A model generated the notes under the pieces. That model was not told where the DNA came from and searched no databases. It was given only the letters and a program-made list of their open reading frames with translations. From FEB-25 sp963822175 (lineage in GTDB: Bacteria; Chloroflexota; Anaerolineae; Anaerolineales; UBA4823), in NCBI GenBank assembly GCA_963822175.1, contig CAWGGJ010000010.1, positions 186,001 to 250,000 on the forward strand: 64,000 nucleotides of DNA, given 5' to 3'. Below, in pieces: positions 54,976 through 63,722 of this stretch (within the stretch, counting starts at the first letter, position 1; each line of letters opens with the position of its first letter). The position numbers and the translations under genes are program-made.

Positions 54976-56448
54976 GTGAAAAAGAAAATCATTATTTACC
55001 TGGCCATTGGATCTATCCTAGTCGTGCTGTCCATCTGGCAAATAGCTATTACTCAACGTGGACTTAGTATTCTCCATCTGAAAAATTCAGACCCACCGAT
55101 CACCATCATCTATCCCAAGGATTCTGCACCAGCATCTCGACCATCGGTGCTAATTGCACATGGTTTTGCTGGTTCATCTGTTTTAATGCGCGGTTTTGCC
55201 TTAACTCTTGCCCATGCTGGGTATACTACAATCTCATGGGATTTTCAGGGTCATGGGGAAAATCCAAATCCATTGATTTCAGCATCACGATCAGATAATT
55301 TACTTGCGAATGCTGAATCAGCATTATCTGCAGCAATGGCAACAGGTTTGATCGATCCAAAACGGCTCACCATCCTGGGACATTCAATGGGAAGTGGTGT
55401 AGCAATTGCTTATGGCAATACTCATCCCAACACAGCTGCCACAATTGCAGTTTCACCAGTCAATCAGTCTGTGACCTCATCCTTACCTCACAATTTATTG
55501 CTCATGGCCGGCAGTTTAGAAACACAGTTTTTATCCAGTGCTGAGCAATTATTGGCGATGGCTGGCGGTCAGACTGGCAAATTATCTGAGGGAACAGCGC
55601 GGAAGCTTGTGACAATCCCCGGGGTTGAGCATATTTCCATTTTGTTTTCGCCATCGGCACATGCTGCTGCTCGCCTATGGCTGGATGGCACCTTCGGATC
55701 TCAACAAGGAGCTGTGAATTACGTAGATCGACGAGTAATGTGGTTTGGGTTAGGCATTATTGGATTTATCCTGCTTGGAAATGCAGGAATAAATTTGATC
55801 CCTGCCTACAGTCAACCAAAATCCTGGTCAAGGCCATTGTGGCTCCGGATCGTTACCATATTCTTCTCTGGAATTGGTGCGACGATCATTTTATGGCTGG
55901 TAAACCTGAGTGGGATAAATATTACCCAATCCTTTGGTCTTGTCGTTGGTGGATATGTAATCCTCTGGTTTGGAATTGCCGGGATAATCAGCTTGATAAT
56001 TATGAGACCAGTAGTCTACAAACCAGCAGTTCTAGAATTAGGTAAAGGATTTCTCGCCTTTGTCGTTTTATGGCTGGGCGTGGGTTTGGTGGGAAATTTC
56101 GTATGGCTCCCATGGTTACTCATCCCAGGCAGGCTGATACTTTGGTTACCCAGCTCTCTGCTCCTCCTTCCATGGTTCTATGGTGTTGGAATTGCTTCCC
56201 GGGGATCCAAACCACTTGGTCAGTTAGGATGGTGGATAATACAGGCCTTGACCATTGTCTTAGGCCTCTTTCTCGCAATCAGGCTCACTCCACAACTGGG
56301 TTTTTTATTCATTCTCCTTCCACTGGTTCCAGTAATCATTGGCCTGCATATGTTGCTAATTTCTGCAAAACACGGTGTCTGGGCTTATGCTGTTTCTGGT
56401 GCCATGTTTACTGCCTGGCTAATCCTGGCAGTATTTCCGCTTCAATGA
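54976..56448 (+). CDS. Alpha/beta-hydrolase fused to a polytopic membrane domain
   Basis: 490-residue protein with a GTG start. One N-terminal membrane span (residues 5-25) leads to an alpha/beta-hydrolase: oxyanion region AHGFAGS, nucleophile elbow GHSMGSG (Ser137) and a late GVEHISI histidine. After residue 252, about seven or eight hydrophobic spans continue to the end. The hydrolase would face outside, tethered at both ends. The membrane domain is not a transporter family I recognise. Lipid or peptide ester substrates are possible. It is 16 bases upstream of the ABC-F gene. Confidence 0.75.
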   Translation: MKKKIIIYLAIGSILVVLSIWQIAITQRGLSILHLKNSDPPITIIYPKDSAPASRPSVLIAHGFAGSSVLMRGFALTLAHAGYTTISWDFQGHGENPNPLISASRSDNLLANAESALSAAMATGLIDPKRLTILGHSMGSGVAIAYGNTHPNTAATIAVSPVNQSVTSSLPHNLLLMAGSLETQFLSSAEQLLAMAGGQTGKLSEGTARKLVTIPGVEHISILFSPSAHAAARLWLDGTFGSQQGAVNYVDRRVMWFGLGIIGFILLGNAGINLIPAYSQPKSWSRPLWLRIVTIFFSGIGATIILWLVNLSGINITQSFGLVVGGYVILWFGIAGIISLIIMRPVVYKPAVLELGKGFLAFVVLWLGVGLVGNFVWLPWLLIPGRLILWLPSSLLLLPWFYGVGIASRGSKPLGQLGWWIIQALTIVLGLFLAIRLTPQLGFLFILLPLVPVIIGLHMLLISAKHGVWAYAVSGAMFTAWLILAVFPLQ

Positions 56449-56463
56449 TCACAGGAAAATCTA

Positions 56464-58137
56464 ATGAATGATCAGCAGGTGATATTTTCAATGAGCAGGG
56501 TTGGTAGAATTTACCCACCCAACAAACAGGTATTACGCGATATCTCCCTGGGTTTTTTCTACGGGGCAAAAATCGGTGTACTCGGGTTGAATGGCGCAGG
56601 AAAGAGCACCTTACTGCACATCATATCTGGGGATGATAATGACTATATTGGTGAGCTAGCCTTTGCGAAGGGATATTCTGTCGGATTACTTGAACAAGAG
56701 CCGAAGTTAGATCTAAACAAAACCGTAAAACAGGTCGTGCAGGAAGCAGTTCAGCCGATTATCAACATGCTCCACGAGTATGAAAATATCAATACTAAAT
56801 TTAGTGATCCTGATGCTGATTTTGATGCCTTGATCAGCCAGCAAATGTTAATCCAGGAACAATTGGACAAGATGGATGCCTGGACCTTGGATAATAGATT
56901 AGAAGTCGCCATGGACGCTTTACGTTGCCCGCCAGAAGATGCACTCGTTTCAGTGATTTCCGGTGGAGAACGTCGCCGGGTGGCTTTGTGTCGATTGCTG
57001 CTCACGGAGCCGGATATTCTATTGCTTGATGAGCCTACTAACCACCTGGATGCTGAATCAGTTGCTTGGCTGGAACACCATCTGAAACAATACAAAGGCA
57101 CGGTCATTGCTGTGACCCACGATCGCTATTTTCTGGATAATGTTGCTGAATGGATCTTAGAGCTTGACCGCGGATACGGAATCCCATGGCGGGGTAATTA
57201 TTCTTCCTGGTTGGAGCAGAAAAAAGAGCGACTTGAGCATGAAGAAAAAAGTGAGAGTAAGCGGCAAAAAACTCTCGAGCGTGAGCTTGAGTGGATCCAC
57301 ATGTCTCCAAAAGCACGCCAGGCGAAGGGGAAAGCAAGAGTAAACGCATATGAAAACCTGCTTAGCCAGGAATATGAGCAACGGCGTGAAAACCTTGAAA
57401 TCTACATCCCTCCAGGTCCCAGGTTGGGTAATCGTGTTATCGAGCTTGAGGGAGTGTCAAAAGGCTATGGAGACAGGCTTCTGATCGATAATCTGAATTT
57501 AAGTATTCCACCAGGCAGTATTGTCGGGGTCATCGGACCCAATGGCGCAGGGAAAACGACATTATTGCGATTGATCACCAGGCAAGAGAAACCAGACCAG
57601 GGACGGATTTTGCTTGGTGAAACAGTGCAGCTCGCGTATGTCGATCAGGCTCGTGACACACTAAATGATGATAAAACTGTGTGGGAAGAGATATCTGCAG
57701 GTGAAGAATCGCTCATGCTTGGCAATCGTCAAAGAAGCTCACGAGCATTTGTGGCAAGCTTTAATTTTCATGGGACTGACCAGCAAAAGAAAGTCGGTTC
57801 ACTGTCTGGGGGAGAACGCAACCGGGTTCACCTGGCAAAAATGCTAACTCAAGGGGCTAATGTCATCCTACTTGATGAACCAACAAATGACCTGGACGTG
57901 AACACATTACGCGCCCTTGAAGAGGCAATTGAAAATTTTGCTGGCTGTGCCATCGTTGTTAGCCACGATCGCTGGTTCCTCGACAGGATAGCTACACATA
58001 TCCTCGCTTTTGAAGGAGAGAGTCAAATTTATTGGTCTGTTGGTAGTTTCACGGATTATGAAGTTGACCACAGGCGACGTTTTGGAATATCAGCTGATAC
58101 TCCCCATCGTATCCAGTATAAGAAACTAGCTCATTGA
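56464..58137 (+). CDS. ettA: ABC-F family ATPase, EttA type
   Basis: 557-residue soluble protein with two ABC cassettes: Walker A LGLNGAGKST and GPNGAGKTT, signatures SGGERRRVALC and SGGERNRVHLA, and Walker B LLLDEPTNHLD and LLDEPTNDLD. The length and the overall arrangement match the translational throttle EttA (555 residues in Escherichia coli), which binds the ribosomal E site; the arm and interdomain linker are present. No membrane domain, so not a transporter. Confidence 0.92.
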   Translation: MNDQQVIFSMSRVGRIYPPNKQVLRDISLGFFYGAKIGVLGLNGAGKSTLLHIISGDDNDYIGELAFAKGYSVGLLEQEPKLDLNKTVKQVVQEAVQPIINMLHEYENINTKFSDPDADFDALISQQMLIQEQLDKMDAWTLDNRLEVAMDALRCPPEDALVSVISGGERRRVALCRLLLTEPDILLLDEPTNHLDAESVAWLEHHLKQYKGTVIAVTHDRYFLDNVAEWILELDRGYGIPWRGNYSSWLEQKKERLEHEEKSESKRQKTLERELEWIHMSPKARQAKGKARVNAYENLLSQEYEQRRENLEIYIPPGPRLGNRVIELEGVSKGYGDRLLIDNLNLSIPPGSIVGVIGPNGAGKTTLLRLITRQEKPDQGRILLGETVQLAYVDQARDTLNDDKTVWEEISAGEESLMLGNRQRSSRAFVASFNFHGTDQQKKVGSLSGGERNRVHLAKMLTQGANVILLDEPTNDLDVNTLRALEEAIENFAGCAIVVSHDRWFLDRIATHILAFEGESQIYWSVGSFTDYEVDHRRRFGISADTPHRIQYKKLAH

Positions 58138-58158
58138 TCAATGGAAGGTTTAAAAAAA

Positions 58159-60144
58159 ATGATAGACCAGAATGAACAGTCACCCTCACAAGATATCCAT
58201 CCGATTCCATTCAAGGCTGAAACCCGTCAATTATTGGATATTCTCATCCACTCACTTTATACTGAACGTGAAATATTTCTGCGAGAATTGATCTCAAATG
58301 CATCCGATGCCCTCACCCGCATGAGCTTCGAGATGCAAAAAAACCGCAATATTCTGGATCCCGATGCAGAGCTGGCAATTACAATCTCTACTGACATACA
58401 GACTGGAACGTTGAGTATATCCGATACAGGCATCGGAATGACATCACAAGAGCTGGTAGAGAACCTGGGAACAATTGCTCATTCTGGTGCAAGGGCATTT
58501 GTTGCAGCTGCCCAGGATGGTGTAAAAAATATATCTGATATTATCGGCCAATTTGGCGTGGGTTTTTATTCAGCCTTCATGGTGGCAGAATGGATTAAGG
58601 TAATTTCTCGCTCTCAGTTACCTGAATCTTCTGCTGCTTCTTGGTATTGCACTGGAGAAGATACATTCACCGTAGAACCTGACCATAAAATAGATCGGGG
58701 TACAACCGTCATCCTGAAACTTAAGCAGGATGCTAAAGAGTTCCTACAAGAAAATAAGTTGCGTGAAGTGATTAAGAAACATTCCGATTTCATTGCTTTC
58801 CCCATTTATCTTGGTGAAAAGAAAGAGCAGGTGAATCGGCAAACAGCCCTCTGGAGGCAGGCACCACGCAAGGTTGAGAAAAAAGAATATGATGATTTTT
58901 ATCATCAGCTAACCTTTGACTTTTCACCTCCGTTGACACAGATCCATTTGTCAGTTGATGCTCCAGTACAGGTATACTCTCTCCTTTATGTTCCTGTAAA
59001 ATCGGAGCGGAATATGTTTTCGTTGCGTAAAGAGGATGGCGTTAAGCTCTACTCATGTAATGTATTAATTCAGGAGTACTGCAAAGATGTACTTCCGGAA
59101 TATTTCAGTTTTATCCAGGGAGTAGTTGATAGCGAAGATCTACCTCTAAATGTATCGCGTGAGACAATCCAGGCGAACCGGGTCATGGTTAATCTCAGGA
59201 AGTTGATCACTTCAAAAGTTATCAGTGCCCTGGAGAAATTATCAAAGGATGAACCCGACGTTTATTACAAGTTTTGGGATGAATATGGCAGATACATCAA
59301 AGAAGGTGTCGCCATCGAACAAGATGAACCAGAAACACTTTACTCATTGCTGCGTTTTCATACAACAAAAGTAATCGACAAGTGGTCATCGCTTGAGGAT
59401 TATCTTAATCGGATGAAATCCGAACAAAGCGATATTTACTATATCCTTGGGGATGACGAGAAATCTATCTTATTCAGTCCACATCTTGATATTTTTAGAA
59501 AACACGAGATAGAAGTATTATTATTAACGGAGCCTATTGATTCTTTCATGGTAGTGAGGCTTGCGAAATATAAGGATCACGCGTTGTTGAATGTCTCAAC
59601 ATCAAACATAAAACTGCCTCCCATAGAAAGTGAGAAGGAAGCCGAAACAAAGCCGTCATTAGATCCAACTGAATGGGTCACACTGATCCAAAAGTTTAAA
59701 TCTCAGCTGGGTGATAAGGTTAGTGATGTTCGTATGACAGATCGTTTGTCCGAATCACCTGCTCGATTGGTCGATCCAGAAGGAGCACCAAACCAGGAAA
59801 TACAGAAGGTATATCGTCTGCTTCAGCAGGATTTTGAAACCCCAAAAAAGGTGCTTGAATTAAACCCTCAACATCCTATATTGATGCAATTAAACTCACT
59901 TCCAGCTGATGCAGAGTTGGGTGAGTTGATCGTTGACCAGATATTTGAGGATGCCTTATTAATTGAAGGGTTGCACCCCGATCCGGCAAGCATGATCGAT
60001 CGCATTCAAAAAATAATTCAGGCTGCAATTAAAAATAAGTTCGTGCAGACTCAATCAAGCACGAACTCTCGTTATTGTTTTATTTCACTTATTTCCAGCT
60101 GTGGGTTACTTCCTGGCAACAGCGTACGAAATCAAGAACAGTAG
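58159..60144 (+). CDS. htpG: Chaperone HtpG (Hsp90), C-terminus probably mis-extended
   Basis: Hsp90-family ATP-dependent chaperone. The Bergerat ATP-binding motifs are ELISNASDAL, DTGIGM and GQFGVGFYS. The start at 58159 is chosen for GGAAGG about 10 bases upstream; 58141 has none. After RIQKIIQAAI at residue 622 the frame continues 40 residues that look non-coding and cross a hairpin and the end of the convergent gene. If the run of five A at 60031-60035 were six, the protein would end IKK at 60036-60038 (626 residues, the usual length). A one-base deletion in the sequence is therefore suspected. Confidence 0.88.
   Translation: MIDQNEQSPSQDIHPIPFKAETRQLLDILIHSLYTEREIFLRELISNASDALTRMSFEMQKNRNILDPDAELAITISTDIQTGTLSISDTGIGMTSQELVENLGTIAHSGARAFVAAAQDGVKNISDIIGQFGVGFYSAFMVAEWIKVISRSQLPESSAASWYCTGEDTFTVEPDHKIDRGTTVILKLKQDAKEFLQENKLREVIKKHSDFIAFPIYLGEKKEQVNRQTALWRQAPRKVEKKEYDDFYHQLTFDFSPPLTQIHLSVDAPVQVYSLLYVPVKSERNMFSLRKEDGVKLYSCNVLIQEYCKDVLPEYFSFIQGVVDSEDLPLNVSRETIQANRVMVNLRKLITSKVISALEKLSKDEPDVYYKFWDEYGRYIKEGVAIEQDEPETLYSLLRFHTTKVIDKWSSLEDYLNRMKSEQSDIYYILGDDEKSILFSPHLDIFRKHEIEVLLLTEPIDSFMVVRLAKYKDHALLNVSTSNIKLPPIESEKEAETKPSLDPTEWVTLIQKFKSQLGDKVSDVRMTDRLSESPARLVDPEGAPNQEIQKVYRLLQQDFETPKKVLELNPQHPILMQLNSLPADAELGELIVDQIFEDALLIEGLHPDPASMIDRIQKIIQAAIKNKFVQTQSSTNSRYCFISLISSCGLLPGNSVRNQEQ
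60038..60085 (+). terminator. Hairpin terminator after htpG
   Basis: AGTTCGTGC (60038-60046) and GCACGAACT (60059-60067) pair perfectly around a 12-base loop, and GTTATTGTTTTATTT follows. It falls just after the expected htpG stop and before the convergent SCP2 gene. Confidence 0.75.
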
Positions 60145-60502
60145 GCACATTACGCATCATGTATGCCATGCTGCCATGGACGCCTAATTTACGGGTCATT
60201 AGTGCCTGCATCGGACCAATATTTCCTGAAAGGACTTTGACGAAATTTCCATAGGGTGCATTCAAAATAAATGCCGGGGATTTTGTTGATGCTAGGTCCT
60301 CTATGTATGCATCCCGACATTTCCCATGCCAGAGATCAAAATATAACCACATTGTCTCCTTCAGCGAGTCATCAGGTTCAAGAACAAAACGCAGGTCGCC
60401 TTCCCAATTCTTGGCGATCTGAGCGTATTTCTCATCAGTATTAAGCTTATGATTAATCGCCTGCATCCATTCTGCAGAAGGAAAAATCGCGACTTCGTCC
60501 AT
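60089..60502 (-). CDS. SCP2 sterol-transfer-family protein
   Basis: 137-residue single-domain protein of the SCP2 lipid-binding fold. It opens MDEVAIFPSAEWMQAINHKL and contains FILNAPYGNFVKVLSG in the sheet region, both in line with bacterial SCP2 proteins, which bind hydrophobic ligands. GAGG lies six bases before the ATG at 60502; any upstream extension would read through tRNA-Leu. It is convergent with htpG. The ligand is unknown; the thiolase-like genes at 713-3044 belong to the SCP-x-related branch but no direct link is shown. Confidence 0.8.
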   Translation of the reverse strand: MDEVAIFPSAEWMQAINHKLNTDEKYAQIAKNWEGDLRFVLEPDDSLKETMWLYFDLWHGKCRDAYIEDLASTKSPAFILNAPYGNFVKVLSGNIGPMQALMTRKLGVHGSMAYMMRNVPTVLDFVRCCQEVTHSWK

Positions 60503-60532
60503 AATTATCCTCGGTTGACCCACTTCAGGGAG

Positions 60533-60614
60533 TGCGCTGGGGGGGACTTGAACCCCCACGCCTTGCGGCACATGGCCCTCAACCATGCCTGTCTGCCAAT
60601 TCCAGCACCAGCGC
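60533..60614 (-). tRNA. tRNA-Leu (anticodon GAG), CCA not encoded
   Basis: Class II tRNA of 82 bases on the minus strand: acceptor GCGCTGG/CCAGCGC with discriminator A, anticodon stem CATGG/CCATG with loop TTGAGGG (anticodon GAG), a long variable arm TGCCGCAAGGCG and T loop GTTCAAGTC. It lies directly upstream of the SCP2 gene on the same strand. Confidence 0.95.
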
Positions 60615-60627
60615 AAAAGGTTATCGT

Positions 60628-60655
60628 ATTATAATCGGCTCTAAGCGATTGTCAA
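60628..60655 (-). promoter_or_regulatory. Consensus promoter of tRNA-Leu
   Basis: On the minus strand TTGACA (60650-60655) and TATAAT (60628-60633), both perfect matches, are 16 bases apart, 13 bases before the tRNA. It probably also drives the SCP2 gene downstream. Confidence 0.8.
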
Positions 60656-60680
60656 GCGAGCATTAATTGAGGAGCAAATC

Positions 60681-61700
60681 ATGCGTATAGTACTGGATGC
60701 AATGGGCAGCGATACCCATCCGGAGCCAGAGCTTCAAGCTGCGGTTGAAGCCAGCAACTTGTTTCGGGAAGAGATCATCCTGGTTGGTCCAGAGGAGCTA
60801 TTGAAACCACGTTTACAGGATTTAGGAGGTGATAAGGTACGAGTTGTCCATGCACCCGAAGTCATCGAAATGACAGATAAACCAGCTGAGAATGCCCGCA
60901 GGAAAACCCAGAATTCTATGGCTGTTGGAATGGATTTAATAAAATCTGGCGAGGGGGATGCTTTTGTAACAGCCGGGAATACAGGAGGAGCCATGGCTAC
61001 TGCCCTGTTCCGCCTTGGTCGTATCCGGGGTGTCATGCGCCCAGGTTTAACCGCCCTTTTCCCGGTGAAGGATGGCCATTGCGTTGTAGTAGATATTGGC
61101 GCAAACGCTGAATGTAAGCCAGAGTACTTGCTTCAATTTGCATTAATGGGCTCACTTTACGCACAAAAAGTACTTAACCGGAAATCTCCCCGTGTCGGTT
61201 TACTCTCCAATGGAGAAGAAGCGGGCAAAGGCAATACATTGGTTAAAGAAACCTACCCACTGTTGGAAAATAGTGGATTGAATTTCATTGGTAACATCGA
61301 GGGTAAGGAGTTGTTTGGCGGACAAGTGGATGTGGCAGTCACAGATGGTTTTACTGGTAATATCCTGCTCAAATCAAGTGAAGCTGTCGCTAAACTCCTT
61401 GTAGATTTACTAAAACAGGAAATATATAGAAGCACGCGTACAAAGATCGGAGGCGCGCTGGCTAAACCGGCATTCGATGCACTCAAAAAAATCATGGATC
61501 CAGCAGAAGTTGGAGCAGCTCCCCTTTTGGGAATTGACGGACTTGTATTCGTGGGTCACGGACGCTCCAACGCTCATGCGCTGGTCAGCGCGATTAAAGT
61601 TGCTCGGTCAGCTGTGGAGGCTGATCTGCTTGAATCAATACGAACAGCAATATCCGAAAGGTTTCGGATTTCAAAATCAATCCAAATTGATAATGACTAA
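60681..61700 (+). CDS. plsX: Phosphate acyltransferase PlsX
   Basis: 339-residue enzyme making acyl-phosphate from acyl-ACP, the first step of phospholipid synthesis in bacteria that use PlsY. The N-terminus MRIVLDAMGSD and the central AFVTAGNTGGAMA, VDIGANAE and VTDGFTGNILLK segments are diagnostic. GAGGAG lies six bases before the ATG. It is monocistronic here; plsY is not in view. Confidence 0.95.
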   Translation: MRIVLDAMGSDTHPEPELQAAVEASNLFREEIILVGPEELLKPRLQDLGGDKVRVVHAPEVIEMTDKPAENARRKTQNSMAVGMDLIKSGEGDAFVTAGNTGGAMATALFRLGRIRGVMRPGLTALFPVKDGHCVVVDIGANAECKPEYLLQFALMGSLYAQKVLNRKSPRVGLLSNGEEAGKGNTLVKETYPLLENSGLNFIGNIEGKELFGGQVDVAVTDGFTGNILLKSSEAVAKLLVDLLKQEIYRSTRTKIGGALAKPAFDALKKIMDPAEVGAAPLLGIDGLVFVGHGRSNAHALVSAIKVARSAVEADLLESIRTAISERFRISKSIQIDND

Positions 61701-61876
61701 GAGTTAGATCGCCACTGCTGCTTGGATGCGACTTGAACTATATGTCATATTAGGTAAGGAGATGATCATTTAGGTGTGCTTTATCATTTTCACTAAAACT
61801 GGGAAACAAAAATTGCTTGCTTAATCACCAAGAAATTCGGTGAAAAAGAAAAATTCATTACTTGAAGGATGCGTTA

Positions 61877-62567
61877 ATGAAAAGTTAATACGAATGATAA
61901 ATTGATTAAACGGAATGGTCGCCTTGGCCAAGTGGCTATGATTGCCGGCTTATTGGTACTGGTAGGCGGAATGTTTGTCTCATTTAGATATGTTAATCTG
62001 GCTGCACTATCTTGGGTGGCGTTATTACTCGGTTTTGCGTTGTCGCAAATAGGTATTTATATGGGGAACCGGTGGGGAAGGAGTCCTCGCCTTGATGAGC
62101 TGCTTGATCAAGGTTTAAAGGGACTGAATGATCAGTATTCGATCTATCATTACTTAACTCCAGCCGCTCACTTATTGGTAGGTCCATCTGGTTTATGGGT
62201 CATTATGCCGTATTACCAGAAGGGCAAGATTATCTATGAAAAAGGTCGTTGGAAACAACTTGGTGGGGGATTCAAGGGGTGGTATATGCGGGTATTTGCC
62301 CAGGAAGGCATCGGGCGACCTGATATGGAAGCTCGTGAAGAGGTCGTATCACTCACTCGCTTTTTATCTAAAAGTTTACCTGACCAAACAATCCCTGAAC
62401 CACGAACGGTCCTGGTATTTACGAATGAAAAAGCCGATCTGGCCGTCGGCGATCCCCCCATCCTGACAATAGCGCTGAAAAAACTTAAAGAGACAATTCG
62501 AAAATCCGGGAAAGAAAATTCCTTATCTCCGGAACTTATCCAACAAATAAACGAGTTATTTATTTAA
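61877..62567 (+). CDS. NERD-like membrane-anchored protein with degenerate active site, start broken by one base
   Basis: About 229 residues with two N-terminal membrane spans (around VAMIAGLLVLVGGMFVSF and WVALLLGFALSQIGIYM), then a soluble region GLKGLNDQYSIYHY and LLVGPSGLWVIMPYYQKGKI. The latter parallels the nuclease-related domain, where an Asp and an E-x-K normally stand; here they are replaced by Leu and by MPY, so nuclease activity is not expected. The only good start is ATG 61877 with AAGGA seven bases upstream, which is out of frame by one base because of a run of four A at 61880-61883; the open frame itself has only a TTG at 61902. Function unknown. Confidence 0.65.
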
Positions 62568-62569
62568 AC

Positions 62570-62605
62570 AAAAAACCGGCGCTTTGATCACGGAGCGCCG
62601 GTTTT
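62570..62605. terminator. Bidirectional intrinsic terminator
   Basis: A perfect 9-bp GC-rich stem, ACCGGCGCT (62575-62583) with AGCGCCGGT (62594-62602), is flanked by A5 and T4 runs. It ends transcription of both convergent genes. Confidence 0.9.
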
Positions 62606-62615
62606 CAATATTTAA

Positions 62616-63680
62616 TCAGCTTTTTAGAAATGCTTCGAGTGCTTCCTTGCTTATGCGGAATGCGTTCCCAATTTTCTTGGCTTTTAAATCGCCTGAGGTA
62701 ATTGCTGCGACCACATCCTCTTCTGATACTTTGAGGAAGCCAGCTGCCTCTCCAGGAGTCATGACATCTGGCATCACCGGAGGTGGAGCACTACTAGCAG
62801 GCGGTCCACCAGCAGGGGTCATGGCGCCAGATCCTGTCATTCCTTGAAGAGCAGAACCCAAAACCTGTCCAACACCTAAACCTGCACCAATCCCAGCGGT
62901 TAAACCAGCGCCACCACTTGGGTTTTGTGCTGCATCTCTCATTGCATCAGCAGCCTGTAGTTGTGTGTACGTCGCCATATCCAGCATGCCCATAGCCCGC
63001 AACTCCTCCGCAGACTTGCTGGAGGGCTTCAAGTTTTCAATATAAAATGTTTTGAGGTATAAACCGATTGCTTCAAAATCTTCAGCTGCTTTTGCCCGTA
63101 CCCCTGCACCCAATTCTTCAGTCAGGCTGATCATCTGTGGAATATCATTTTTGGCGGCTGTTTCACCAAGTAGATCCTGTAATTTCGATAGCAACATGGC
63201 TCGCAACCGAGATTCAATTTCTTCAGTCCGGTATGCTCCTTGGGTACCAACTATCTGAGTAACAAATTGCTGAGCATCCTTCATCTGGAAGCTGTAATTA
63301 CCAAAACCCTGCAGCAGGGCAACTCCCAATCCCATTCCTGGGTTACGGACGATAATGGGTTGCGGGGTTCCCCACTTTTGGTCTGCAAACTCACGCATGG
63401 AAACAAAATAGACCTCTGCAGGGAATACTGTTTGATCACTGAACACGAGATGACTTAGTGCCTGGGTTAGTAAAGGGATGTTAGCAGTCGTGATCGTGTG
63501 CCGCCCGGGACCGAATGTATCCAATGCATTTCCATCCCTGAAGAAAACTGCTTCCTGTGCTTCACGCACGATTACCTGACTACCAATCCTGAAATCGCCA
63601 GGGCCAGTTTCAGGAAAACGATGGACGATCTCATTACGCATTTCGTCTGGATATTGCACAACATCAAAAATTCTAGCCAT
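62616..63680 (-). CDS. SPFH-domain protein with C-terminal excisionase-type helix-turn-helix
   Basis: 354-residue protein. Residues 1-250 are an SPFH/band-7 domain of the YdjI-like branch (RFPETGPGDFRIGSQVIVRE, then GTQGAYRTEEIESRLRAML), which forms membrane-associated oligomers. A Gly/Ala/Pro-rich linker (about 255-300) follows, and the last 50 residues (TPGEAAGFLKVSEEDVVAAI, ending KIGNAFRISKEALEAFL) are a MerR/excisionase-type helix-turn-helix. Zinc-ribbon or tail domains are common at this place in the family; a DNA-binding-like module is less so and may serve as a protein contact. AGGAG lies eight bases before the ATG. It follows the partial gene at the right edge. Confidence 0.85.
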   Translation of the reverse strand: MARIFDVVQYPDEMRNEIVHRFPETGPGDFRIGSQVIVREAQEAVFFRDGNALDTFGPGRHTITTANIPLLTQALSHLVFSDQTVFPAEVYFVSMREFADQKWGTPQPIIVRNPGMGLGVALLQGFGNYSFQMKDAQQFVTQIVGTQGAYRTEEIESRLRAMLLSKLQDLLGETAAKNDIPQMISLTEELGAGVRAKAAEDFEAIGLYLKTFYIENLKPSSKSAEELRAMGMLDMATYTQLQAADAMRDAAQNPSGGAGLTAGIGAGLGVGQVLGSALQGMTGSGAMTPAGGPPASSAPPPVMPDVMTPGEAAGFLKVSEEDVVAAITSGDLKAKKIGNAFRISKEALEAFLKS

Positions 63681-63722
63681 TTTATGATCTCCTAAGGAAA
63701 CAATTTCTTATAATCAGATAAA

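Noticed and set aside
60503..60616. Open frame extending the SCP2 gene upstream by 38 codons
   Set aside because: It translates tRNA-Leu; the ATG at 60502 has its own GAGG site and matches the family N-terminus.
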